From Whitmania pigra (taxonomy: Eukaryota; Annelida; Clitellata; Hirudinida; Haemopidae), in assembly GCA_021613335.1 (NCBI GenBank), contig JAJTWR010000392.1:482001-546000 (forward strand): a DNA stretch of 64,000 bases, given 5' to 3'. This document shows, piece by piece, positions 36,033 through 45,498 of the stretch. Both the position numbers and the translations under genes were made by a program. The stretch's first letter is position 1. Each line of letters opens with the position of its first letter. Under the pieces are notes generated by a model, which searched no databases, had not been told where the DNA came from, and saw nothing but the letters and a program-made list of their open reading frames with translations.

Positions 36033-36670
36033 GTTGATGTTATTATTATTATTATTATTGATGTTATTATTATTATTATTATTGTTGTTGTTATTATTAT
36101 TGTTATGGCTATCATTATTTTCATGGTAATAAAATATTTAATACTGTTTCGTAATAAATATTTCTTTGTTACGCTCAATCCTATGTTCGACTGGGAGTCT
36201 CATTAAGTTAATGGATTTATTTACCAATTAGAGAATTAGATTTTAGTTTGTACAAGTTTCAAACCCATTTGCAAATGCAATATGACGATATGAATTCAGG
36301 TTTAGGTTTTTCTATATTCATCGAATACAACCTCAATCATTTGCACTCTTAAATGAATGACCTTTTACCTTTTTCCAGCTCTTCCAGTCTTTCAAGTTTC
36401 GACGAACCAAGATACCCCCTAAGGGACGCGACCCCTCTCGTGTTTTGCATCAAACTTCCCAAAAAAAAGTGCAAAGACAAAAAGTGTTGCTGCTGTAATT
36501 GCTGTTGCTGTTGTTGTCACAGCCGATGTTGCTGCTGTAACTGCTGCAGCTGCTGCTGTAGTCGTTGTTGCTGCAACTGTTGTAGCAGCTGTTGTTGCAA
36601 TTGCTGCAGTTGCTGCTGTAATTGTTGCTGCAAAAAGAAGAGGAGTTGCTGTGCCGAAAGTGACGGTTAG
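35797..36670 (+). CDS. ultra-Cys-rich protein B, two exons, 127 aa
   Basis: Exon 1 35797-35888 begins MRYPECRYDPSRFTTMEYDC and ends at a donor (AG|gttgtt). Exon 2 36379-36670 follows a good acceptor (tttttccag). The join is phase 2 and in frame, making 127 aa with about 43 Cys (a third of all residues). After a Ser-rich and FDEPRYPLRD segment the C-terminal half is Cys blocks separated by single Asn, Ser or Arg (CCCNCCSSCCCNCCSCCC) and closed by Lys-rich ends (LPKKKCKDKKC; CKKKRSCCAESDG). Cys is spelled by both TGC and TGT in irregular order. No signal peptide. A metal-binding or disulfide cross-linked structural role is possible; no family recognised. An exon-2-only start at 36353 is the alternative model. 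Confidence 0.65.
35890..36120 (+). repeat. (ATC)n/(ATT)n microsatellite filling the intron of gene B
   Basis: Starts directly at the exon 1 donor. ATC and ATT units with CACCAT variants occupy nearly half of the 490-bp intron. Confidence 0.93.
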
Positions 36671-38597
36671 CCAGTTTGTTTTCCTAACAATAATTGATGA
36701 TGATGATGGTGGTGGTGACCATGGTGATGATGATGATGGTGACCTGAGGATTGGTGATTTTTTAGGGTCGCGAGCGCAGAAATCAAGATCGATGTCTCAC
36801 GTTTGATGACGACAACACCCTCATTACTCTTGGCATCATCAAACTTTCAGCAGAAAACTCATTTGCTTTGCCAGTGTTACAGATGCCCCCATAAATTAAG
36901 AATGCAATTAAGAGTTAATAAGAGTTATAATGAAAAAAATTAGATAAAGTCAAAAGTAATTAATGAATTACATTAATGTAATCAGCATAATTTACGATAA
37001 GCTTACCATTAATTATTCAACGTCTCGTTGCATTTCGGTACAGATAAACCTCAGGGATGTAGAGTCTCCCTGTGCAAGTGTTGACCTTGAGGATCAGATT
37101 CCGAAGGTCGAATTATCATTCCACATTTGCCACATTGCATTCGGTGCATTCAATAATCTGCTGGCAAGGGTGGAAGATTAAGAGACAAAGAACACCTCGG
37201 AGAAGAAATTCTGTCGAATTGACATATATTTAGCAGAAAATATACCTATTAATATTATGTTATTATAAAGATTATTACGTGATGTCCGATAAATCTTACA
37301 TCAGCAGTGTCGCATTTGACGTTGATGGGAATTAAAGAAAATAAATCTTATTTTTAGAAATGTCCGGTTTTCATTCGCAAAAACATGATTTTTAATAATG
37401 TGCCATCCCACACCTAAAATGACAAAATTACCTCGCCAATAAGATATCTAGCTAACATCTCGGTAACAACTGGTCACAGATACATAAACCAAATCTTGAC
37501 AAAATACTTTATAAACAGCCCCTTGCCATTCTACATTCTAGTATTTCTATGAGTACGGCTATAGGTCGGTAAATTCCTGGACTCAATATCACGTAATTTG
37601 TGTAGCGCCATTCCTCTGCATAACGTCGGCTCTTAAAGCAATTTAACACGGCCATCCAAGTAGAGAACTTTCCCAACTGTAAACATAATAATTTGTTAAT
37701 CACGACATTTAATTATCTACTTAGCACGTTTTTATCTACATCCCAAACACTACCTTGCATCGGCGATGATAAACAAGACGAAAACATGGCCGAAATAAGA
37801 AACGCGGTTAACTTTTAAACAAGCTTTGATCAAATAAATAAAAATACAACTTAATATCTATTTTTTAACGAAAAATTATGTTTTTTCATCTCATTGCTCA
37901 AATCAATAAACAAATGCTTAGATAAAGCAGAATGAGCTGAAAGTATTTCCAAAGTTCAAGGTAAAAATAATTTACCGGAAGGATATTTTGTTGAGTAATA
38001 ATTTTAGGATATTTCTAATTGATAATAATTTTGAATTACCGTGCAATCATCAATCATTCTATCAATCGTGTAAAAGGTAAATAATGCAGCTAATAGAAGT
38101 GAGTGACCACTTGTTGATCATTTCTAAATAAAAATCGGACAAAATAGCGTCTTATTTTTGGGCCGTATTTTTGCAGCTGTAAACTGACCCTAGTTTTGGC
38201 AACTTGTTTTGAGACTGAAATTCTGAATTGATTACAATTAACAATCCCAAAAGTGGAAAATGCATATTAAGGCTTATTGAAATTGCTGTCCGTTTCTGAA
38301 GTACTGAAAATGTTTGCCAAAATTAACAAGGAGAGTGTTAAACTGATTAAATTTTCCAAGTTTGAACTTTATTCGCTGAAATTTGTGCACTAATTGCAAC
38401 TGGAGGTTTCCAAACGTGACGTTACGTTTTGCGTAACAACCTCAATTCAGCAAAAATAAACAAACCAACACATAAGAAAACAGCAAAGAATTTTTTAATC
38501 AAAAAACCTCCGCAAACGATGTTGATTTACAATTCATGAACTTGAACGAAGAATTCGAAAGAAATCCATCTACTCATACAGAAACAGCGTTCAAATC
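36671..38597. other. intergenic between Cys-rich genes B and C
   Basis: An ATG/GTG microsatellite lies at 36693-36745. Frames at 36963-37181 (+) and 37509-37703 (-) have mildly coding-like composition (the first after a gtacag acceptor-like site at about 37043) but no family or partner exon. I see no firm gene. Confidence 0.4.
38415..38423 (+). promoter_or_regulatory. CRE-like site (CGTGACGTT) upstream of gene C
   Basis: The 9-mer CGTGACGTT, followed by tacgttttgcgtaac, lies about 175 bp before the gene C start. The same 9-mer, inverted, sits inside the gene D core promoter at 41280-41288. TGACGT is the CREB/CREM/ATF half-site. Confidence 0.35.
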
Positions 38598-39539
38598 ATG
38601 AACCCGGATCCAAACTTTCACGGTCAAGGCCAGTTTCCAAACCAGCCGTCCTTTGGGAGCAGCTCTCCATCGCCAAACCTTCAATTCTGCCAACCGGGTG
38701 CCTGCTGTTTTTCTCCATGTTGCGTACTACCGTGCATCATGTCTCCTTCTCAAATGCCCATGCTACAACAGCAGCTGCAGCAGCAAGCGATGCCACCACA
38801 ACAGCAGATGCAACAACAACAGCAGATGCAACAACAACAACAACAACAGATGCAACAACAGCAACAGCAGATGCAGCAACAACAGATGCCATCACCTCCT
38901 TTTCAGCAACAACATTTAGGTCCTCCAGGAATGAATCCGATGGCACAAGGGCCCATGCCGAGAGGCCCAGGAATGGGCAATCAGCCCCGGTTTCCATATG
39001 GACCCCCACAAGGGGGCTACCAGCCTATACCAAGACCTCCAATGCCCAATTGTCCCCCTATGGGAATGCAAAATTGTCCTAACTTCGGATCGCCTTACAA
39101 CCAACCCAGCGGACCACCCAGTTTTGGGCCCCCAGGTGGGCAAGGAAATTTTCAACCAAATTTCTCGCCAAACGCCGGTACATCATTCAGGCCACCTCAA
39201 CAGCAATATCGTCCGAATTGTCCGCCGCCACTCCCTATGAAGCGACCTCCCTATCGAGCCATTCAGGAACCTCAACCAAGCATCACTGCCATTTGCTGCA
39301 TCCCTCCTTGCATGATGAACTGTGGACAGCCCTGTTCGTACCCTTGCTGTTCCCAAATGTGTTGTCCCAAACCCTGCATTTCCCCGTGTTGTTCCAAGTT
39401 CCCCTGTTGTTCTCCATGTCTCTCACCATGTTGCTCGAATTCGTGTCTCCAGCCCTATAACTTAGACAGTAGCCTATACTGTCCTTCATGCTGCTGCCTG
39501 GCAGACAACGCAATGAGAAGATGCTGCTACTGTTCTTGA
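38598..39539 (+). CDS. Gln/Pro/Cys-rich protein C, 313 aa
   Basis: Single uninterrupted frame. Order of segments: Pro/Ser/Phe-rich N-terminus with a first Cys cluster (residues ~31-46, CQPGACCFSPCCVLPC); a Gln/Met tract (~54-105, QQQMQQ units spelled CAA/CAG/ATG); a Gly/Pro-rich middle (~106-225); and a Cys-rich C-terminal quarter (~234-313) with repeated CC-x-x-PC and SPCCS motifs, ending CCYCS. No signal peptide, no membrane segment. Low-complexity structural or matrix-forming protein; the Cys block suggests cross-linking or metal binding. No family recognised. No AATAAA close behind; ATTAAA near 39813 is possible. Confidence 0.75.
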   Translation: MNPDPNFHGQGQFPNQPSFGSSSPSPNLQFCQPGACCFSPCCVLPCIMSPSQMPMLQQQLQQQAMPPQQQMQQQQQMQQQQQQQMQQQQQQMQQQQMPSPPFQQQHLGPPGMNPMAQGPMPRGPGMGNQPRFPYGPPQGGYQPIPRPPMPNCPPMGMQNCPNFGSPYNQPSGPPSFGPPGGQGNFQPNFSPNAGTSFRPPQQQYRPNCPPPLPMKRPPYRAIQEPQPSITAICCIPPCMMNCGQPCSYPCCSQMCCPKPCISPCCSKFPCCSPCLSPCCSNSCLQPYNLDSSLYCPSCCCLADNAMRRCCYCS

Positions 39540-41273
39540 ACCCTTCTCGAAACACGAAGACGAATCTGGCCCTCCAGTCGAGTCTGACCCTCAGTCGAGT
39601 CGTTAAAAATTAAGAAAAAAGAACGCATTGTTACATGGCAACGGAAATTTACGCTTTAAAGTCTAAACAATTCTGAAAATCATTCGTGAGCAACTTTCGC
39701 GCAGTTTATATTTGAAAATCAGTTAAGAAACTTCAGATTTTAGAATTAATTTTTCAGAATTCATGCCAAGAACTTATTCTAATTAGATTTTATTCATTCA
39801 TAAAACATTGAAAATTAAATTCAAAAAGAGAATCTGATGATTACTGAATCGTGTTTAATTTCTATCTCAATATCAGAACTAAGATTAACAGGCACCGCAT
39901 TTATAATCTACGGCGTTTCATGATAAAAAACAAGAGAATTTCGTCGATAATCATTTGTTATAACATAGTTGAAGAAGCAATTGACGATGAACATTTGTAA
40001 ACTGAGAACAGTTTGGCACATGATATGCTCAATCATGAAACAATTCGAGAACTTTCCCTTGCTGAAGTCTAGAATGGTAAAACTTGCAACAGTTCTTGAA
40101 CATGGACATGAAATAGCTTTGATACTCAGCACAACTCAGTATTAGGTAGGTTTCACAATAACCGCATAAAGTAAGAAGATTTAAAATATTGCGATATTGA
40201 AGATTTTATTTAGAGCCACCGACAGAAATTTCGAGCCCCTGGACACGGCCCCTTTGTAAAAACAAATCATAATTTTAAAATTTTATTTTATTACTTTAAT
40301 ACTCGAATGAGTCTTCCAATATTTACGGCCCCTAGACTTTGCTTCTCGGTGGTTATATAAGCTTTCATAGTAATGATTAACAAATGATTACATGAGGCAT
40401 TAAAACTGTTGTCAATGAAATAATGATGAATCGATAATGAAATCTTGTGAGTGCGTTTAAAAGAAAATAAGTTTGGTTTCTGAAATATGTTAGCTAGGAT
40501 TTTCGAATGTATTTTAGCCTAAACATGTAGCAGAATGAAGTAGACTGCTGGATCTGGCAAAGGATGATTTATTAATTGGTCGGAATGCACAGTGATTTAA
40601 TGGTGATGGCTTTGCGAAACATTTAAGCAAGGAAGCATGCTAGGATCAAGTTTGCATTTAAAGATGCCGGCGTAGCATTATTTAATTTAATGAATTTTAT
40701 GAATGTTTGATTTTATGAAGTAAATGTCAGTATGAGAGTTGTATGGTGGATGCAGAATAATGCTTAGATATCTTTGTACGTGTGACGTCAGTTCTAATAA
40801 AAATAAACAAGCATTTGAAAAGTTTTAAAAGACATAAACAATTGCAAACAACGTAAACGAAACTGAAAAATCAGAACGAAAAAAACGCAAAAAGCATTTA
40901 AGAAACAGAATTAAGAGACAACTGAGACAGGTTTTGTACTGTCCACGATGCTAAGATGATTATTTTGACTGCCAATTGAACTGTAATGTTTAACACGTAG
41001 ATGGATAAATTAATTAGCTTATTAATTAGTGATTAATTGTCATTGCAGATGACGGGTTGAAAATCTTCACATTCTTCACATTAGTCTGGTAGCAGGTCTC
41101 AATAGACTTCCAGAGTTCACGTGAGAATCACATTTGCTATGATTTCAATAAAATTGGTCAATAATAACCTATTCTTGTTTAATCGCTTTTCTCTAAATAA
41201 AGTTTCATTTTCGCGAAATGGGCTGCGAAAAACACTACCAGATTCACATTTCTTACTTTCATTAATGAGGGCA
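39540..41273. other. intergenic between genes C and D
   Basis: AT-rich, no gene seen. A full CRE palindrome TGACGTCA occurs at about 40787-40794. Confidence 0.45.
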
Positions 41274-41296
41274 TATAAAAACGTCACGATATAAAA
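41274..41296 (+). promoter_or_regulatory. gene D core promoter: two TATA boxes around a CRE-like site
   Basis: TATAAAA at 41274-41280 and again at 41290-41296, with AACGTCACG (reverse of CGTGACGTT) between them at 41280-41288. The ATG is at 41318, so a start ~30 bp after the first TATA would leave a 5' leader of only about 10-15 bases. Confidence 0.6.
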
Positions 41297-41317
41297 ACGT
41301 TTTACAGAATCATTGAG

Positions 41318-42622
41318 ATGACATCAAGAAAATCTCTACAATACTTCCTTACGAGGTCCTTGGTTGACAGGGACATACACAAAAGAGAGAAGTTAAACAA
41401 AGCCCACGAAGAACTCAAGGAGCACATCATCTTCTGCCCGGCCAAGTTCTGCAAAGTTTACGAGGTTTACCGGAAACAGAAGAAAGAAGAAGACGATATA
41501 GAGTACACCTGCTGTCCTCCGGAGATCAAGGTTGAAAAAGCAGAGGATAAAATCTGCCCTTGCGAGGAAATGACCTGCGACTGTGCGTCAAGGAACGAGC
41601 CAGTCATGCTGTACTCGCGCAACCACATGACTCCACCGATGCTTTGCCCTCAAGCCATTCCTCAATCCCCCTGCATGCTTGGCGCTTACCAGCAGCAGCT
41701 TGCCAATTTCCCGAATTTGCAAACTCACCCTATACCCCATGCAACTGTTCACCCGCCTCCACTACCAGGACCCCAATGTGTTACTCCTCCTCCTGCTTCT
41801 CTCCATCCTCCACACTCTCAACCTCCAGGAATCCACCTGCCTCTGCCACCTCAGGGTCAGTACCACATCTGCCCGTCCCAAACATTCTCCTGCCAAGGCT
41901 CGTCACATCAAGCTCATCAAATGCATCCAGGTCATCAGATGCATCAGATTCATCCAATTCATCACCCTCCTCCCCACAGACACGTGCGTCATCACAGACA
42001 CAGCGGTCACGGACACGGGCACAACCAGTGCCATAATAACAACTTTGATGCTAGAAGTCGTAGCGAGGAGTCTGATAAATCAGAAAATGAACCCTACTGC
42101 GACTGTAAAGATCTTCCAATCCCTCCCTGTCTTTGTCGGATAGACGGGTGCATGTGCCCCAAGCTTTGCTGGAACAAGAAAGGCATACCCCCGTTGTATC
42201 ACAACTGCGGAGGCCCCAAATCCATCTGCAAGAACATAAGATGCACGAACCTTCAAGACTTTATCAAGAACCCGCCATGTAAGAGAAGAAGAAAGCCAAA
42301 GTCCATTCCTCCCTGTGTCGAAGAACAGGATGTTGTCACTCTCAACGCCGAGTCCCTCAGGAAGTGCAAGTTCACGTCAAAGCTTCCTGATCCAGAAGTA
42401 CCCGTCTCGTGTCCTTTCAATAAATCCCAGAATTCCATTTATTACATTCCTGCTAGATTCATTTCCAAGTGGAAATGTCCGGATTACGTCCAATCAGTCC
42501 AGACGTCGTACAATCCAGTGCAGCAGCCACCCTTTTATGGAGTTCCTTATACCCAGTCTGCATCCACGTGTTCGAGATGCTCTGGAGGTCGGAGCAGTGA
42601 ATACTTTTCCGTACCGTTCTGA
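41318..42622 (+). CDS. Cys/His/Pro-rich protein D, 434 aa
   Basis: Single uninterrupted frame with a convincing TATA promoter. Residues 1-60 are charged and probably helical (KREKLNKAHEELKEHIIFC ... YRKQKKEEDD). Then a Cys cluster (~65-90: YTCCPPEI, KICPCEEMTCDC), a Pro/Gln-rich middle (~105-195), a His-rich segment (~200-240: HQMHPGHQMHQIHPIHHPPP, HRHSGHGHGH), a second Cys cluster (~260-305: YCDCKDLPIPPCLCRIDGC, MCPKLC) and a Lys/Cys-containing C-terminus ending SEYFSVPF. No signal peptide. His- and Cys-rich blocks suggest metal binding. AATAAA at 42826. The ordered N-terminus and lack of simple repeats in the Cys parts support a real gene. No family recognised. Confidence 0.8.
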   Translation: MTSRKSLQYFLTRSLVDRDIHKREKLNKAHEELKEHIIFCPAKFCKVYEVYRKQKKEEDDIEYTCCPPEIKVEKAEDKICPCEEMTCDCASRNEPVMLYSRNHMTPPMLCPQAIPQSPCMLGAYQQQLANFPNLQTHPIPHATVHPPPLPGPQCVTPPPASLHPPHSQPPGIHLPLPPQGQYHICPSQTFSCQGSSHQAHQMHPGHQMHQIHPIHHPPPHRHVRHHRHSGHGHGHNQCHNNNFDARSRSEESDKSENEPYCDCKDLPIPPCLCRIDGCMCPKLCWNKKGIPPLYHNCGGPKSICKNIRCTNLQDFIKNPPCKRRRKPKSIPPCVEEQDVVTLNAESLRKCKFTSKLPDPEVPVSCPFNKSQNSIYYIPARFISKWKCPDYVQSVQTSYNPVQQPPFYGVPYTQSASTCSRCSGGRSSEYFSVPF

Positions 42623-43848
42623 GGAGTGGAAGCCTTCGAAGTAACAGAAAATCGTGGCACTTGTCGCGACAACCTGTTCATTTCAGATAATCATTAAAAA
42701 CTAATGATTAAAAAGTGCATAACAGATCATTATTATCATAAAATTATAAATTATGATAAAGATCTTTGTTTAATTTTTATTTTATTTTTTAAAGATATGG
42801 ACAAAGAAATTCTATTAGATATTTGAATAAAATTCAACATTAGATTAGAAAACCGAGTTTAACATTTTTGTAACGAATTTGCGAAAAGGTGAATTAAGTA
42901 CAACATGAAATTAGTAATGAATCGTTCGTTTTAAAGACTAAGCATTTTGACGGTTCAAACATTTATAAGGCTTAAGCTAAATTATTGACTAACTGCCCTG
43001 AATAACTTTATCGAATTTAAAATTCCGAATTAAATCTTATGAAAAGAAGTTGATGCTAAAGGTCACTTTAATCAGTTAATAAATTAACTGGTTGAGCCTA
43101 GATTAACTGAATAAAATGGATTCTTTCTGTTCCGACATTAGCATGTATAATTCCTCATATTTTTAAAGTGTATGTACTATTCAAGATTTCCCAAGTGGTT
43201 CTATCTTGAATGGATGTAGTGGCATCTTGTAAAAGTGTTATTAACTAAAAGATATCTCTTAATAAGATGGTTGTGACTCGTCAAAATAAATTGTAAAATA
43301 AACTGACTGCACAATCAGGACTTGAAATACGCGAGAGCATGGAAAAAGTTTAGGATAATATTTTTCTAATATTTTTTCTGTGGTCTGACGTCATAATGAT
43401 GAGATTTGTTATGCTTTGACTAGACGATTTGAAACTATTAAAAATAAAAAACAAGAAAATACATTTAAAAAAGTTTGTGCAGTGTGCATGTTTAAAAGTT
43501 AACGGTTGTTTGTCAAAATGTGTTCATTGTCAAATACATTGATTTACTTGTTGAATTTCATTTATTTCCCCGCTATTAATTCTTAAATGTTTATCTAAAT
43601 ACTCTTCCAATAATGACAAATTAATCGCTTGAAGCAGTGCGGCTGCAAATAATAGGTGTGAGATATCTTTATCCTCAAATGTCGGAAGTCAACCTTAGGA
43701 GCTTGTAGTATTGAAGAAAGAAATTCTTTAATTCCAAATTATCAAATAAATAAAAAAAAATATAGATCAACTTTTCTATTAACTCAAATAATTATGAATC
43801 TTTATTTTTAATTTTCGAATTTCCTCAGACATCTGACCATCTACTGCT
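42623..43848. other. intergenic between genes D and E
   Basis: AATAAA (42826) for gene D. A CRE palindrome TGACGTCA occurs at 43386-43393, about 460 bp before gene E. No other coding content. Confidence 0.45.
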
Positions 43849-44538
43849 ATGCCACTCAAGCTCGGGAGATGCGTGGACAACCGGGTGAAACGAGGTTGCT
43901 GTCCCGAAGCCATGGATTTTTTTGGATCAATCGGAAAGATGGGATGTGGACGAGGCAAGAAGACTCCTGATGAATTTCCTGTCACCCTTCCGACCTGCGT
44001 CAGTCCCTGTAGAAATCCCAGACCAGAGGAGGAACGAAAGTGCCCCGCGATGTCCAAAAAAGCGATCAAAAACAGCTGCGGCTGTTTGCAGACTAAGAAA
44101 CGTCAAGCAAACATGACACAACAGAAATCTCAGAAAGATGACTACCCCATCTGTGAAGAACCTAAGTACAAACCCTTGAACGAGAAGGATAGCGACTCTT
44201 ACTGCATCGTGGAGTTTGATAATCAACAGCAGCAATCCCAGCAACCGATTCGCAACTGTTGCCAATCAGACTGCATGCCCCAACAGCAGTGCCCGCAATT
44301 CCAGCCACAACCTCAGTACCAACCTGTACAAGAACCTTGCTATCAACAACAACAACAACAACAACAACAACAGCAACAACAGTACTCTTACCAAACTCCA
44401 CAAACTTGCTACAGCACTCTTCAACAAGCTCCGTCATCCAGGAGTAACCAGTGCTTGCCTAATGTCCGAACGGCAGTAGTTATGATGCCATACGACCACT
44501 GTTGTTTTCCCATGATTCTTATTTTATCCCCCACGTAA
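43849..44538 (+). CDS. Cys/Gln-rich protein E, 229 aa
   Basis: Uninterrupted frame starting MPLKLGRCVDNRVKRGCCPE. The first 110 residues are basic with spaced Cys (GCGRGKK, CVSPCRNP, SCGCLQTKKRQ). Then an acidic/tyrosine segment, a Gln-rich part with CCQSDCMPQQQC and a 13-residue polyQ (mostly CAA), and a hydrophobic C-terminus (PYDHCCFPMILILSPT). No signal peptide. AATAAA at 44711 follows about 170 bp later. A splice acceptor-like cctcag just upstream (43822-43827) leaves room for a 5' exon. Same compositional class as genes A-D; no family recognised. Confidence 0.7.
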   Translation: MPLKLGRCVDNRVKRGCCPEAMDFFGSIGKMGCGRGKKTPDEFPVTLPTCVSPCRNPRPEEERKCPAMSKKAIKNSCGCLQTKKRQANMTQQKSQKDDYPICEEPKYKPLNEKDSDSYCIVEFDNQQQQSQQPIRNCCQSDCMPQQQCPQFQPQPQYQPVQEPCYQQQQQQQQQQQQQYSYQTPQTCYSTLQQAPSSRSNQCLPNVRTAVVMMPYDHCCFPMILILSPT

Positions 44539-44710
44539 ACCCTTGATTGATTTGAGTTGTCTCCTGGGAAAAGTCATCCAATTGTCACTCAAAGGTGCAG
44601 CTCAACAGTTTCTTCCGAGCTCCTAATGGAGTTGCTGCGTCTTCAAGCAGTGTTCCATCAGTTCTCTCTGGCATGATCTTCCTCCAATTACTTGGTCTCA
44701 ACTTGGATCC

Positions 44711-44716
44711 AATAAA
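44711..44716 (+). terminator. poly(A) signal of gene E
   Basis: AATAAA 173 bp after the stop codon. Confidence 0.5.
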
Positions 44717-44907
44717 AATCAAACCATTTGATGTTAAACAGATTCATTGCTGAATCTTAGTGCAGTAGCACAGGCGAAACATGCTTACATAACTAATAAC
44801 CAAATCATTGTATAAAACGTTTCAGTTATGCAATTCACAATGCAGTGATCAAGAAGCAACTTAACAAAGCCAATGTTATTAGTAGGATTTAGGAGGGCTT
44901 GGGGTCG

Positions 44908-44986
44908 AGGTCATCGAGGTCAGGTCATTTAGGTCACGATGGGGTCAGGTCACCTAGTTCATGAAGGGGGCGGGTCGTTTAGGTCA
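44908..44986 (+). promoter_or_regulatory. cluster of six AGGTCA half-sites, including two DR3 pairs
   Basis: AGGTCA at 44908, 44917, 44922 (sharing one A), 44931, 44947 and 44981, all in one orientation. 44908/44917 and 44922/44931 are direct repeats with 3-base spacers (TCG and TTT). AGGTCA direct repeats are nuclear-receptor response elements. The array may equally be a decayed 9-bp satellite. Confidence 0.4.
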
Positions 44987-44998
44987 TGGAGGGGTCAG

Positions 44999-45148
44999 CA
45001 TCGAAGACAGGACTCGACCTGCAAGAAGTTCGACACTTCAGTGGTTGATGGTGGAAGATTTTCATCCGTTACCCTCAAATCTGAGCGTCGTTCTTCGTCA
45101 AACGAGCACATGACACCCGTGTCACACCTGATGACATTCGATGAATAA
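44999..45148 (+). CDS. possible small terminal exon
   Basis: After an acceptor-like gtcag (44994-44998) a 49-codon frame runs to TAA 45146-45148, which overlaps an AATAAA. The peptide starts HRRQDSTCKKFDTSVVDGG and ends SHLMTFDE. Codon use is coding-like, but no partner exon or family is known. It could also be a chance extension of the frame at 44939. Confidence 0.28.
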   Translation, partial: HRRQDSTCKKFDTSVVDGGRFSSVTLKSERRSSSNEHMTPVSHLMTFDE

Positions 45149-45498
45149 ACAAATTATCGATAAACAAATTAAATAATTAATACAGTTTGAAGAGTTAAAA
45201 AAATATCCACAATAAGTTTACACAAGGTATTTAGAACTCACAGTAAGAATAAAACAATAACGTAACAATACCGTACAACTGTTATTTGCATTGTATTTGT
45301 TTGTTTAAAATAATTATAAAAATATACACAAATAATTTCTAAAAGAATATAACAATAACGTGTTTAAAGAATAACAACAATTAATTATAATTAATTAATT
45401 AATTATTTTTTTACCAAAAACTTCTTTTTTAAAATATTTAATGTTTAAACCTTAAACAAGTTCCTAACTATTATCATTTCATCATTACCATCATCCTC

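Noticed and set aside
35834..36206. Poly-Ile/Met/Ser frames on both strands
   Set aside because: Translation of the ATC/ATT microsatellite in the intron of gene B.
38653..39082. Second and third frames rich in Asn/Ser/Cys or Ala/Thr over the CAA/CAG tract
   Set aside because: Shadows of the Gln tract of gene C; they lose the Cys pattern and have no context.
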